Positions 1 through 9,698 are shown, numbered from the stretch's first letter. The stretch: 64,000 bases of DNA from Burkholderia glumae LMG 2196 = ATCC 33617 (GCF_000960995.1 NZ_CP009434.1:930001-994000); one strand, 5' to 3'. The notes: generated by a model not told the origin, from the sequence alone. Numbers and translations are program-made.

Positions 1-390
1 GGATGCGTTCGAGTATCGATGGGTAATTCATGACGGCGATCGGGCGGCGCGCGCGGCGCCGAATTCAGCGAGCCCGTATGGAACCGCTTGCGCCGCGATT
101 CGTCAAGCTCGGAGCCGCTGCCGTGGCGGCCCAGGCGAACCCGGGCGGGGTTCGGCCGGGCGGCGGCGGGCCGTTTGCGCTCGACACGGCACGGCCGGCC
201 GCCGGACCTGGTCGGATCGGTCGGGCCGCTAGGCGCCCGATTTCCTTGCCGCACGCCCTCAATTACGCGGATCTCGGCGCTGACGGCAGTATGATTCGGA
301 TTAGTCTCGAATCTTACCGATGGTTAGCGGTCGGTCCGCGGGCCGGCCGGTCGCTGTTTTTCGCACGCAACACACGCAACGGTCTCACCC
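1..390. other. Intergenic, no supported gene
   Basis: I see no convincing gene before the response regulator. A short frame closing with a stop at 24-26 could be the tail of a gene lying outside the window, but too little is present to judge. Longer open frames crossing this stretch continue antisense or out of frame through the response regulator and look like high-GC shadows. Confidence 0.5.
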
Positions 391-1098
391 ATGCCTTTTC
401 GGATTCTCCTCGTCGAGGACGACAGCCGTCTGTCCACCCTGATCACCACCTATCTGCGCAAGCACGACTACGAAGTCGATACCGTGCTGGACGGCCATGC
501 GGCGGTGCCGGCGATCCTCGCGTCGCGGCCCGACCTCGTGATCCTCGACGTGAACCTGCCGGGCAAGGACGGCTTCGAGGTCTGCCGCGAGGCGCGCAAG
601 CACTACGACGGCGTGATCGTGATGGTCACCGCGCGCGACGAGCCCTACGACGAACTGCTGGGGCTCGAGTTCGGCGCCGACGACTACGTGCGCAAGCCGG
701 TCGAGCCGCGCATCCTGCTGGCGCGCATCAAGGCCCAGCTGCGGCGCTCGCCGGCGCGCGCGGCCGAAGCGGGCGCCGAGCCCGAGGCCTTCGCGTTCGG
801 CAAGTTCTCGATCCATCGCGGCAACCGCTCGGTGCGGCTGCCGGACGGCTCGTCGCCGGATCTCACGTCGGCGGAATTCGACCTGCTTTGGGCGCTCGTG
901 TGCCGCGCGGGCGAGGTGGTGAGCCGCGACGACCTGATGCTGCAACTGCGCGGCGTGGAGTTCGACGGGCTCGACCGCACCATCGACGGCCGCATCTCGA
1001 AGCTGCGCCGCAAGCTGCAGGACGACGCGAGCCACCCGCGCCGCATCAAGACGGTCCGCAGCAAGGGCTACCAGTTCAGCACCCATGAGTGGGAATAG
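391..1098 (+). CDS. OmpR-family response regulator (RstA-like)
   Basis: 235 aa DNA-binding response regulator. The receiver domain (about residues 3-120) has the acidic pair E9/D10/D11, phospho-acceptor D53 in LVILDVNLPG, T80 and K102. The C-terminal winged helix (about 135-230) ends with the usual KLRRKL...IKTVRSKGYQF block. Receiver wording such as YLRKHDYEV and LPGKDGFEVCR resembles E. coli RstA, but the regulon cannot be read from sequence. Its stop lies inside the next gene: the kinase ATG at 1085 overlaps by 14 nt, so the pair is a translationally coupled two-component system. Acts in the cytoplasm as a transcription factor. Confidence 0.93.
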   Translation: MPFRILLVEDDSRLSTLITTYLRKHDYEVDTVLDGHAAVPAILASRPDLVILDVNLPGKDGFEVCREARKHYDGVIVMVTARDEPYDELLGLEFGADDYVRKPVEPRILLARIKAQLRRSPARAAEAGAEPEAFAFGKFSIHRGNRSVRLPDGSSPDLTSAEFDLLWALVCRAGEVVSRDDLMLQLRGVEFDGLDRTIDGRISKLRRKLQDDASHPRRIKTVRSKGYQFSTHEWE

Positions 1099-2239
1099 GA
1101 CGGACCCGGGCCGCCGCGGCGCGGCCTGCCCGCCGCCCTCGCGCCTGCCGGCGCTGCGCTACCTGCGCTGGCGCTGGCTGCGCTTCCGGCGCTCGTGGAC
1201 CGACACGCGTGCCGACCGCATGCCGAGCTGGTCGCGGCTCTACCTGCGCGCCTACCTGCATCTGATGAGCCTGGTGCTGACGGTGGTGGCGGTGCCGCTG
1301 CTGGCGCTGGCGGCCACGCTGTCGCCGCGCACCGTGCTGGCGGGCTTCGAGGCGCTGCCGGGCGGCGCGCTCGGCGTCGCGCTGTTCGTGATCGTGGTGC
1401 CGGCGCTCGCCACCTGGCGCTGGGCGCGCCCGACCTGGAGCGACCTCGTGATGGTGCGCGAGCGCGCCATCGATTTCAGCGGCGGGCGCTTCCACACGCG
1501 CGCGCGCGAATCGCACAGCGTGATCCTCGGGCCGCTCGCGCGCACGCTCAACGCGCTGGCGATGCGCATGGAGCGCCTGATCGAGGCGCAGCGCGACCTG
1601 ACCAACGGCATCTCGCACGAGCTGCGCACGCCGCTGGCGCGCGTGCGCTTCGCGCTCGAGGCGCTGCGCGACCCGGCCTCCGACGCGGAGCGCCACGCCG
1701 CGCTCGACAGCATCGCGCAGGACGTGACGGAACTCGACGAGCTGATCGACATGAGCCTCACCTACGCGCGGCTCGAATACAGTTCGCTGCAATCGAACCA
1801 GGCGCCCACCGGGCTGGCCACCTGGCTCGAAACCCAGGTTCACGACGTCGCCCAGCTCGACCCGACCAAGCGCATCGAGATGCGCATCGGCGTGCCGCGC
1901 GAGCTGCGCGTGAACATGGATACGCGGCTGATGTCCTACGCGATCCGCAATCTGCTGCGCAATGCCGGCAAGTACGCGCGCTCGCGCATCGTGATCGGCG
2001 CGGCCGCCGGCGCCGACGGCGGCATCACCGTGTTCGTCGAGGATGACGGCCCCGGCGTGCCCGACATCGAGCGCGAGCGGATCTTCGACGCGTTCGTGCG
2101 GCTGGACCGCCATACCGCGGGCTACGGGCTCGGCCTCGCGATCACGCGGCAGGTGCTGCGGGCGCACCACGGCAACATCGTCGTGACCGACGCGCGCGAG
2201 CTGTCCGGCGCGCGTTTCGAGATCGGCTGGCCGGGCTGA
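1085..2239 (+). CDS. Sensor histidine kinase (RstB-like)
   Basis: 384 aa membrane kinase partnered with the preceding regulator. Two hydrophobic segments (about residues 53-78 and 92-110) flank a very short periplasmic stretch, so there is little room for a periplasmic ligand domain. The H-box NGISHELRTPLARV contains the autophosphorylated H178. The N-box reads IRNLLRNAGKYA, followed by ATP-lid glycine motifs DDGPGVPD and GYGLGLAI. The first 45 residues are an Arg/Pro-rich cytoplasmic tail, and a start further in is possible. The short sensor suggests detection through the membrane or a partner protein; that is inference. Confidence 0.92.
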   Translation: MSGNRTDPGRRGAACPPPSRLPALRYLRWRWLRFRRSWTDTRADRMPSWSRLYLRAYLHLMSLVLTVVAVPLLALAATLSPRTVLAGFEALPGGALGVALFVIVVPALATWRWARPTWSDLVMVRERAIDFSGGRFHTRARESHSVILGPLARTLNALAMRMERLIEAQRDLTNGISHELRTPLARVRFALEALRDPASDAERHAALDSIAQDVTELDELIDMSLTYARLEYSSLQSNQAPTGLATWLETQVHDVAQLDPTKRIEMRIGVPRELRVNMDTRLMSYAIRNLLRNAGKYARSRIVIGAAAGADGGITVFVEDDGPGVPDIERERIFDAFVRLDRHTAGYGLGLAITRQVLRAHHGNIVVTDARELSGARFEIGWPG

Positions 2240-2306
2240 GGCCCGCCGGCCGCCGCGCCGCCTCGGCCGGGTTGCGGCCCGCGCGCCGTCCGTGCCCGAG
2301 CGGCGC

Positions 2307-4952
2307 TCAATAGGTCCGGCCGAGCTGGAAGTACAGGTTGCGCACCCCGCCCGGCGCCAGCGCGACACCTACGTAGACCGGCCCGAACGAGGTGGCGAAG
2401 CTCGCGAACAGCGAGTAGCTCTGCTTGAGCGGTCCGTTGTCGAGCGCATCGTCGGCGGTCCAGACGTTGCCGACCTCGGCGCTCGCGCCCACGTAGAACG
2501 CCTTGATCGGCGACGCGTTGAACGTCATCAGCCGGTTCATGTAGGTGATCTGGCCGTAGGCGAGCGCGTCGCCGCTCAGCTGGTCGGCCGCGTAGGCCGC
2601 CAGGTGCTGGAAGCCGCCCAGCGTGAACGCGAGCAGGTTCACCGGGCTCACGCCGCCCAGGCTCCTGCCGCCCTCGATGCTCGCGCTGAGGCTGTGCCGG
2701 CCGAACGCCTGCGCGATCATGGCCTTGCCGAACAGTCGGGTGTAGCGGCTGCCGTCGCTCGCGGCGAGCGAGCGGTCGACGCGCATTTCCAGGTAGTAGC
2801 CGCGGCGCGGCAGCATCGGATCGTCGAGCTGGTCGATCAGCAGCCGCGCGCGCGCGGTGAGTTCATGGCCGTTGAATGACGGGTACATCTGGCCGTCCAG
2901 GTCGCCGTCGGGCGTGATGTCGGGCAGGTTGTAGATGGCCGAGGCGTTGCCGTGCGCGTAGGCGAGACCCACCCGTAAGTCGCCCAGGCGCGCGATCGGC
3001 AGGCCCAGGTCGAGGCCGAGCCGCTGCGTCTGCAACCGGTACTGGGTGAGCTTGTAGTCTTCGTAGTAGATGTTCGCGAAGCGCCGCTCCAGCTCCGCGT
3101 AGGGCGCGAGATAGAAGCCGTAGCGGCCCGACAGCGGCTGGCGCAGCTCGGTGTGCAGCGCCTGCAGGTCGCTGCCGAGCGTGGTGTCGGCGCGGAATTC
3201 GAGCCCGGAATCGGTCAGCCAGGGCCGCCGGTAGCCGACGTGGAAGCGGAAGCCGCCCTCGTCGCTGGAGCTGCTCGACATGCCGAGCCCGAACAGCAGG
3301 AAGTTCGGCCCCCAGTTCTTCTCGCGCGCGTCGATCAGCAGCGTGTTCCGGTTGCCGTCGGTGATCACCTGCTGGGTGACCGAATCGAAGTTGCCGCTCG
3401 TCGACAGCGCGAGCAGGTCGCGGTTGACGGCCTGCGCGTCGTAGACGTCGCCGGGCTTCACGTGCAGCGCGTCGGCCACCACGCGCTTGGGCACCGGGCC
3501 GCTCGCGCGGATCTCGATCGCGGCGAGCCGCACCGGCGGCGCCGACGGGCGCGCGTGCGCGGCGCGGTAGGCCGCGTAGTCGGCCGGCGACAGCGCGTAG
3601 CGTTCGAGCCGCGGCAGCGCGGCATTGGCCGCCGCCTCGCCGGCCTTGATCGCCTGCTCGGCGTTCTGGAAATCGATGAACGACAGCGAGCCGAGATCGG
3701 GCTCGAGCAGTATGTCGTCGGGGCGCAGCTGCGCGCGCTGCTGCGCGACGTTCTGGCGGATCAGGATGCCGAGCATCTGCTGGATCACGTCGGCGGCCGA
3801 GGCGAGCGAATCGAGCGGGCGCAGCTGCGAGCCGATGTCCACCGCGATCACCCGGTCGGCGCCCATCCGGCGCGCGGCGCTGACCGGCAGGTTGCTGACG
3901 AGGCCGCCGTCCACCAGCGTGCGGCCGGCGATCTCGGTGGGCGAGAACAGGCCCGGCAGCGCCATGCTGGCGCGGATCGCGAGTGGCAGCGAGCCATGGT
4001 CGAGCACCACCATGTGGCCGTTGCGGAGATCGGTGGCGATCGCGCGGAACGGCACCGGCAGCTTGTCGAACGACTGGTTGACGGGCACCGAGGCGGTCCA
4101 GTCGGCGAGCAGCGCCTGCAGCCGGTTGCCCTGGATCAGCCCGGCCGGCGCCTTGAAGCCTTTCCGGCCGAAGCCCACGGTCAGGCCGGCGACGTAGTGC
4201 TCCTCGTCCTCGCGGCGCTTCTGGGGCAGGTCGGCGCGATCGACCACGTCGAACGCGATGTCGGTGAGGTTCACCGCGGAGAGCCGCCGCGCCATCTGGT
4301 CGGCGTCCATCCCGCTCGCGTACAGGCCGCCGACCACGGCCCCCATGCTGGTGGCCGCGATGCAGTCGACCGGGATGCGATGCGCCTCCAGTACCTTCAG
4401 GACCCCCAAATGGGCATAGCCGCGTGCGCCGCCGCCCGACAGCACCAGGCCGATCGCCGGCCGGCCCGGCGGGCCGCCGTTCGCGACGCACGCCTGGGCG
4501 GCGGCGCCGTCGGCATCGGGCAGCGAGGGCACTGCCGTGGCGGCCGCCGATAGTTCTGCCCCCATTTTTTGCACACCCCGGCCTTCGTCGCTCGGATTGC
4601 GCTGCGCCTGCATCGCCGCGAGCGCGGCTGCCCAGGTCGTCGAGTCGGCCGCCGCGGCTGGCGCGGCTGGCGCGGCCTGCGCGGCCTGCGCGGCCTGCGC
4701 GGCCGGCCGGTCGGACGTGTCGGCCCGCGCCGTGGCGGGCAGCACGCAGCAGGCCCAGCCGAGCATGGCCAGCGCGAGCCGCGCCAAGCAGGCGTTACGC
4801 GGGCCCGTGCGGCGATCACGACCGAGGCGGCGATCGGCGGCGTCAGGTCCGGCCGCCGGCCGCGGCGCGCGGGCGACGAGACGGTCGGCTGGCGATTCGC
4901 GATGCGAGGCGGGGAAGGTGAGGATGCGGATTTCTACGATTGGTATCGACAT
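2307..4952 (-). CDS. Patatin-like phospholipase with POTRA and beta-barrel (type Vd autotransporter)
   Basis: 881 aa as drawn. After a signal-like segment (LARLALAMLGWACCVLPATA) and an Ala/Gln-rich linker comes a patatin lipase domain: oxyanion motif SGGGARG (glycines from about residue 173), nucleophile S202 in ATSMGA, and D348 in LVDGGL. The canonical GxSxG has Ala at its first position. A single POTRA-like module (VRLAAIEIRASGPVPKRVV onward) follows, then an outer-membrane barrel ending LYFQLGRTY. This order matches P. aeruginosa PlpD, the type Vd secretion prototype. The drawn start gives a long charged leader before the signal core, so the true start is probably further in. Likely role: surface-exposed or released lipase A. 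Confidence 0.86.
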   Translation of the reverse strand: MSIPIVEIRILTFPASHRESPADRLVARAPRPAAGPDAADRRLGRDRRTGPRNACLARLALAMLGWACCVLPATARADTSDRPAAQAAQAAQAAPAAPAAAADSTTWAAALAAMQAQRNPSDEGRGVQKMGAELSAAATAVPSLPDADGAAAQACVANGGPPGRPAIGLVLSGGGARGYAHLGVLKVLEAHRIPVDCIAATSMGAVVGGLYASGMDADQMARRLSAVNLTDIAFDVVDRADLPQKRREDEEHYVAGLTVGFGRKGFKAPAGLIQGNRLQALLADWTASVPVNQSFDKLPVPFRAIATDLRNGHMVVLDHGSLPLAIRASMALPGLFSPTEIAGRTLVDGGLVSNLPVSAARRMGADRVIAVDIGSQLRPLDSLASAADVIQQMLGILIRQNVAQQRAQLRPDDILLEPDLGSLSFIDFQNAEQAIKAGEAAANAALPRLERYALSPADYAAYRAAHARPSAPPVRLAAIEIRASGPVPKRVVADALHVKPGDVYDAQAVNRDLLALSTSGNFDSVTQQVITDGNRNTLLIDAREKNWGPNFLLFGLGMSSSSSDEGGFRFHVGYRRPWLTDSGLEFRADTTLGSDLQALHTELRQPLSGRYGFYLAPYAELERRFANIYYEDYKLTQYRLQTQRLGLDLGLPIARLGDLRVGLAYAHGNASAIYNLPDITPDGDLDGQMYPSFNGHELTARARLLIDQLDDPMLPRRGYYLEMRVDRSLAASDGSRYTRLFGKAMIAQAFGRHSLSASIEGGRSLGGVSPVNLLAFTLGGFQHLAAYAADQLSGDALAYGQITYMNRLMTFNASPIKAFYVGASAEVGNVWTADDALDNGPLKQSYSLFASFATSFGPVYVGVALAPGGVRNLYFQLGRTY

Positions 4953-5247
4953 GACGTGGTTGCACGGCGGCGAATGCGCGGCCCAGGCGAGAGGGTACAG
5001 GCTTTGCGGCGGCCGTCAATTTATGCGGCCGATCTCAGGCAGTCCCGACGGTTCCGCGCAATTGCCAACCGGCGAACGGCATATTCTCCATTGACCCGAA
5101 ATTACCTACAGTAGAAACTGCCGGTCGACGGTGCATCGTGATCGATGCGCGCGGGAGCGGCCAGCGAGCGGTACCGGCGCGGGGGAAACGCCGGATCGGG
5201 CCGCGCTCGCGCATCTTCGTCGGTAGGTCAGTCCGTTGAGGCACACA

Positions 5248-6282
5248 ATGTCGACACCCATGCTGGGCAGGCTTTTCTCGAACGACGTCGCGATCGATCC
5301 GGGCACCGCGAGCACCCTCATTTACACGTCCGAACGCGGCGTCGTGCTGAATCAGCCGTCGGTGGTCTGTTTCCGCAAGTCGGCCGCGCATGTCGAAAAG
5401 GCGCGGGTCGAGGCGGTGGGCGAACTGGCCAAGGCGCTGCTCGGGCGCGTGCCCGAGCATCTCGAGGCGGTGCGCCCGCTGCGGCACGGCGTGATCGCGC
5501 ATTACCCGGCCGCCGAGCAGATGATCCGCCAGTTCGTCGACATGTCGCACGCGCGCTCGCTGTTCGGACGGCGCATCGCGTTCACGATGTGCGTGCCGTC
5601 GAGCGCCACCGCCGTGGAGCGCCGCGCGCTGCGCGAGGCCGCGGTGGCGGCGGGCGCCTCGCGCGTGAGCCTGATCGGACAGTCGCTCGCGGCCGCGCTC
5701 GGCGCGGGGCTGCCCGTCACCGAGGCGGTCGGCTCGATGGTGGTGGACATCGGCGGCGGCACCACCGAGGTCGGTGTCGTCTCGCTCGGCGGCGTGGTCT
5801 ATCAGCAGTCGGTGCGCGTCGGCGGCGACCAGTTCGACGCGGCGATCGTCAACCACGTGCGCGGCCTCTACAACGTGCTGCTCGGCGAGCAGACCGCCGA
5901 GCACGTCAAGAAGCAGATCGGCTCGGCCTGCCATTCGGTGCCGCGCGAATCGATGCGCGCCGTCGGGCGCGGCGTGGAGGACGGCCTGCCGCGCACCATC
6001 GAGCTGTCGAACCACGACGTGGCCGAGGCGCTCGCGGCGCCGCTGAAGCAGGTCATCACCACCGTCAAGGCCGTGCTGGAAAACGCGCCGCCCGAACTCG
6101 TCACCGACATCGCGCATCGCGGCATCGTGCTGACGGGCGGCGGCGCGCTGCTTGCTCATCTCGACCGGCGCCTGTTCGACGAAACCGGCCTCGCGGTGCG
6201 CGTCGCCGACGAGCCGCTGAGCTGCGCCGTGCGCGGCGCCGGCGAGGCGATGGGCCGGCTGGAGGCCGACATCGAACACTGA
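5248..6282 (+). CDS. MreB/Mbl-family actin-like protein, orphan paralogue
   Basis: 344 aa actin-fold ATPase of the rod-shape MreB family. The phosphate-1 loop reads AIDPGTASTLIY (canonical MreB has Leu where this has Pro), the phosphate-2 loop is VVDIGGGTTEVGVVSL, and the adenosine motif is VLTGGGALL. The ATG at 5248 is chosen over an in-frame TTG at 5236 because TTGAGG lies just upstream and the product then begins like other MreBs (MSTPMLGRLFSNDVAID). No mreC, mreD, mrdA or rodA is adjacent, so this is probably a second, stand-alone copy besides the main mre operon. It would polymerise under the inner membrane; its special function is unknown. Confidence 0.88.
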   Translation: MSTPMLGRLFSNDVAIDPGTASTLIYTSERGVVLNQPSVVCFRKSAAHVEKARVEAVGELAKALLGRVPEHLEAVRPLRHGVIAHYPAAEQMIRQFVDMSHARSLFGRRIAFTMCVPSSATAVERRALREAAVAAGASRVSLIGQSLAAALGAGLPVTEAVGSMVVDIGGGTTEVGVVSLGGVVYQQSVRVGGDQFDAAIVNHVRGLYNVLLGEQTAEHVKKQIGSACHSVPRESMRAVGRGVEDGLPRTIELSNHDVAEALAAPLKQVITTVKAVLENAPPELVTDIAHRGIVLTGGGALLAHLDRRLFDETGLAVRVADEPLSCAVRGAGEAMGRLEADIEH

Positions 6283-6639
6283 CGGCCCCGGCAGCCGGGC
6301 GGCCCGCCCGACGCGCCGTGCCGGCCATGGGCCGGCGCCCGGGCCAGCCAGGCCAGCCGGCGCGCAGGTGCCGATAGGCGCGCCGCAATCGGGCGGCAGC
6401 CGTGCACAACCGGGCGACAACCGGGCGACAACCGGGCGGCAGCCGGGCAGTCCCTGCTGCCCGCCGCTCCTGCGCCATCTCCGGTTGGCCGCCGGCGGGC
6501 GGCGGCCGGGCCGGGCGCCGCGCAAGGGATCACGATGCTGCGTGGCGGGCGCATTCTGGCCTATCCTGTGGCGAATCGGGGTGCAAGCAGCGACCGGCTT
6601 GCCCGCCCCCTTTCCCGTGGACCGCAGTCAGGAGTCGCA
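6283..6639. other. Intergenic with short tandem repeats
   Basis: No gene supported. The stretch holds the 11-bp tandem repeat listed separately and, near its end, the ribosome-binding site GGAG (6631-6634) for the next gene. It is otherwise GC-rich. Confidence 0.6.
6406..6438. repeat. Three tandem 11-bp units
   Basis: The unit ACAACCGGGCG is repeated three times head to tail without a gap. It is flanked on both sides by degenerate relatives (gcaatcgggcggc, gcagccgggcag), so the tract was once longer or is still growing. Length variation is expected; no effect on a gene is evident. Confidence 0.8.
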
Positions 6640-8907
6640 ATGCCCGGTATCCCAGCAGATCACGCTTCCTCGACGGCCGCGCAGGCTGTCGCCGCCGCTT
6701 CGTCCGCGCCGCCTGCGGCGCCGCCCGCGGGTGCCGCCGCGCCCCCCTTCATCGCCCCCGAACCCGGCTCGCAGAAGCCCGTGCGCGGCAGCCAGCACGT
6801 GCTGAAGTCGGGCGACGCGTTCGTGGTCAGCGACACGCTCGGCGACATCTCCGGCCACGACGACGGCCTGTTCGTCGACGACATGCGCGTGCTGTCGGGC
6901 TGGCGGCTCACGTTCGGCGGCCGCGCGCCGTCGCTGCTGTCGGGCGCGACCAGCGCCGACAACGCCTCGTTCACCGCGCATCTGACCAACCGGCCGCTGC
7001 CGCCGCTCGGCGGCCACGAGATGCCGGAAGGCGTGATCCACATCGAGCGGATGCGCGTGCTCTCCGAGAACGTGCTCTACGAGGCGCTCACGCTCACCAA
7101 CTACGGCACGACCGACGCCGAGGTGCCGCTGTCGATCTCGTTTTCCGCCGACTTTCTCGACATGTTCGAGGTGCGCGGCACGCCGCGCGAGCGACGCGGC
7201 GAGGTGGCCGCGCCGCAGGTCGAGGCAGGGCAGGTGCGGCTGCGCTACGACGGCCTCGACGGCGTCACGCGCACGGTGCGGATCGGCTTCTCGCCGGCGC
7301 CGGTGCGGCTCGACACCGAGCGCGCCGACTACACGCTGACGATCGCCGCGCAGGCCTGCGTGTCGATCTACCTGACGGTGGAGGCGCGCATCGAGCGCGA
7401 CGGCGAGCCGGCCGAGCCCGCGCAGTCGCTCGCCAAGGCGAGCCGGCCGGGTTTGCGCCGCGCGTTGGTGCAGGTCCACCGCAAGATGCGCGAGCGGCGC
7501 CGCATGACCACGCGCGTGCGCACCAGCAACCCGCTCTTCAACGCCTGGCTGGAGCGCTCGCTCGCCGATCTCGGCCTGCTGACCACCCAGCTCGAGACGG
7601 GGCCCTATCCTTATGCCGGCATCCCGTGGTTCTCCACGCCGTTCGGCCGCGACGCCGTGATCACCTCGCTGCAGATGCTGTGGCTGCAGCCGTCGCTCGC
7701 GCGCGGCGTGCTGCGTTTTCTCGCGAAGCATCAGGCGCGCGAGGCGTCGGCGTTCCGCGACGCCGAGCCGGGCAAGATCATGCACGAGTTCCGCCGCAGC
7801 GAAATGGCGGCCACCGGCGAGGTGCCGTTCGCGCTCTACTACGGCGGCGTCGACACCACGCCGCTGTTCGTGGTGCTGGCGGGCGCCTACCTGGAGCAGA
7901 CCGGCGACACGGCGCTGATCGACGAGCTGTGGCCCGCGCTCGAACGCGCGGCGGACTGGGTCGCGCGCGCCTGCGACCGTAATCCGCTCGGCCTGCTCGA
8001 CTACCAGAAGACCTCCGAGCGCGGCCTCGCGAACCAGGGCTGGAAGGACAGCCACGATTCGGTGTTCCATGCCGACGGCCGCTTTCCGGAAGGGCCGATC
8101 GCGCTGGTGGAGGTGCAGGCCTACGCGTGCGCGGCGTTCGACGCGATGGCGACGTTCTCCACGCATCGCGGCGACACCGGGCGCGCGGCCGGCTACGCGG
8201 CACGCGCGAAGACGCTGCGCGAGGCGGTGGAGACGCACTACTGGATGCCGGAGGCCAACTTCTACGGGATCGCGCTGGACGGACGCGGCGAGCTGTGCCG
8301 CGTGCTGGCGTCGAACGCGGGGCACCTGCTCGCGTTCGGGCTGCCCGAGGCGAGCCGCGGCGAGGCCGTGGCGGCCACGCTCGATTCGTCGCTGTTCCGC
8401 ACCGGCTGGGGCGTGCGCACGCTCGCGGCCGGCCAGCCGCGCTTCAACCCGATGGCCTACCACAACGGCTCGGTCTGGCCGCACGACAACGCGCTGGCCG
8501 CGCGCGGCTTCGCGCGCTACGGCAACAAGACGGCCGCCACCGAGCTGCTGCGTGCGCTGTTCGAGGCGGCGGTCAGCTTCGACATGCGCCTGCCCGAGCT
8601 GTTCTGCGGTTTCCCGCGCCGGCGCGGCGAGCCGCCGACGGCTTATCCGGTCGCCTGCCTGCCGCAGGCGTGGGCGGCCGGCTCGCCGTTCATGATGCTG
8701 CAGGCCTGCCTGGGCGTGAGCGTCGACGCCGCGCGCGGCGAGGTGCGCATCGAGCGGCCGGCGCTGCCCGAGGGGATCGGCTGGCTCGATCTCGACGGGC
8801 TGCGGGTGGGCGACGAGACGGTCTCGCTGACGTTCCGCCGGGTGGGCGGCCAGGTGGTGGCGGCCGCCAACGGCGCCGGGCGCGTGAAGGTGGTGGCGGC
8901 GCTGTAG
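6640..8907 (+). CDS. Amylo-alpha-1,6-glucosidase (glycogen-debranching family)
   Basis: 755 aa. The start at 6640 is set by GGAG with 5-nt spacing. After a low-complexity Ala/Pro leader comes the N-terminal debranching beta domain (GSQHVLKSGDAFVVSDTLGD; RTVRIGFSP). A six-hairpin (alpha/alpha)6 catalytic domain follows, with family landmarks WFSTPFGRDAVITSLQ, GWKDSHDSVFHADGR and AYHNGSVWPHDNALAARGF. Family members hydrolyse alpha-1,6 branches or related glucosides in the cytoplasm. No glg or tre gene is directly adjacent; a trehalase lies about 12 kb downstream. The exact substrate is uncertain. Confidence 0.88.
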   Translation: MPGIPADHASSTAAQAVAAASSAPPAAPPAGAAAPPFIAPEPGSQKPVRGSQHVLKSGDAFVVSDTLGDISGHDDGLFVDDMRVLSGWRLTFGGRAPSLLSGATSADNASFTAHLTNRPLPPLGGHEMPEGVIHIERMRVLSENVLYEALTLTNYGTTDAEVPLSISFSADFLDMFEVRGTPRERRGEVAAPQVEAGQVRLRYDGLDGVTRTVRIGFSPAPVRLDTERADYTLTIAAQACVSIYLTVEARIERDGEPAEPAQSLAKASRPGLRRALVQVHRKMRERRRMTTRVRTSNPLFNAWLERSLADLGLLTTQLETGPYPYAGIPWFSTPFGRDAVITSLQMLWLQPSLARGVLRFLAKHQAREASAFRDAEPGKIMHEFRRSEMAATGEVPFALYYGGVDTTPLFVVLAGAYLEQTGDTALIDELWPALERAADWVARACDRNPLGLLDYQKTSERGLANQGWKDSHDSVFHADGRFPEGPIALVEVQAYACAAFDAMATFSTHRGDTGRAAGYAARAKTLREAVETHYWMPEANFYGIALDGRGELCRVLASNAGHLLAFGLPEASRGEAVAATLDSSLFRTGWGVRTLAAGQPRFNPMAYHNGSVWPHDNALAARGFARYGNKTAATELLRALFEAAVSFDMRLPELFCGFPRRRGEPPTAYPVACLPQAWAAGSPFMMLQACLGVSVDAARGEVRIERPALPEGIGWLDLDGLRVGDETVSLTFRRVGGQVVAAANGAGRVKVVAAL

Positions 8908-9074
8908 GCCCGCGGCCCGGCGGCCGGCCGCGCCATGCGGCATGGCGTGGCCGGCGGCCAATTGCCGCGCCCGGTCGGGCCGCTCGCGCGGGAATCGCCC
9001 GGGCGTGGCCTGGTCGAAACGATGGAACGCGCCGCGTCTGGCGGCGCGTCGTTCAGTTCAAGGAGATGGCAATC

Positions 9075-9341
9075 ATGACCCAGCAAACCCGGCCCGACGA
9101 AGGCGGCCCGCGCGGCCGCGACGCGCAGCTCGAGCAGATGGAGGCGGCGGTCGATCATCTGCATGCGTCGGTCGCGTCGCAGTCGATCGCAACCGGCGCG
9201 GCCAAGGGGCTCGCGTTCAGCCTGATCGAGACGCTCGGCGCGCTGATCGGCGACCCGGACCTGCCCGAGCATGCGCGTTCGGGCTATGAGGCGCTGCGCG
9301 CCAAGGCCAGCGAGCTGATGGGCTCGCTCGAGCGGCATTGA
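9075..9341 (+). CDS. Small uncharacterised protein
   Basis: 88 aa, acidic and helical, beginning MTQQTRPDEGG. The ATG at 9075 is preferred over 9066 because the AAGGAG at 9060-9065 then sits 9 nt away. The core (QLEQMEAAVDHLHASVASQS, then AFSLIETLGALIGDPDLP) suggests a short coiled-coil/helical bundle without signal peptide or membrane segment. I recognise no function. It stands alone between the debranching enzyme and the repeat array. Confidence 0.65.
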   Translation: MTQQTRPDEGGPRGRDAQLEQMEAAVDHLHASVASQSIATGAAKGLAFSLIETLGALIGDPDLPEHARSGYEALRAKASELMGSLERH

Positions 9342-9488
9342 GCCGGCGGCGCCGGCAGCCCGTGTGGGCGCGCCGGGCCTCGCCGTCGTCGCCGTCGTCG
9401 CGCCGGCCCCTGCCTGCGCGGCCTCGGTCCGCCCCATTTCGTGACGAACTCGTGGGCGTTCCGATAGGATCGAAAAAAATTCCCGTCC

Positions 9489-9553
9489 GATCAACGGCTT
9501 GGCGATGCCGGTTCGCCGATATCCACAGGTTTGCCAACAAAAACTGTGGATAA
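9489..9553 (+). repeat. Composite repeat copy 1 (inverted DnaA-box pair)
   Basis: Block A GATCAACGGCTTG starts at 9489. Exactly 32 nt later, block B (9521-9553) has inverted arms TATCCACA/TGTGGATA around a loop containing TTGCCAACAAAAA. The right arm TGTGGATAA is a perfect DnaA box on the minus strand. Confidence 0.85.
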
Positions 9554-9698
9554 CTTTACCTCTGTCACGTCATCCCGATCGGTAGTCGCTACCGATCGCC
9601 GATGCCGGCTCCCTGCCAGGTGAGGCACTGCCGCACGCAGGCAGGCGTCCCGCCGGCCCGCCGGCCCCCTTCGCGGCGGCGTCGGGCAGATGCCTCTG

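Noticed and set aside
2292..4553. Long open frames antisense to the patatin autotransporter
   Set aside because: Arg/Ala/His-rich shadow translations caused by high G+C; the minus-strand gene has clear catalytic and barrel motifs and explains the region.
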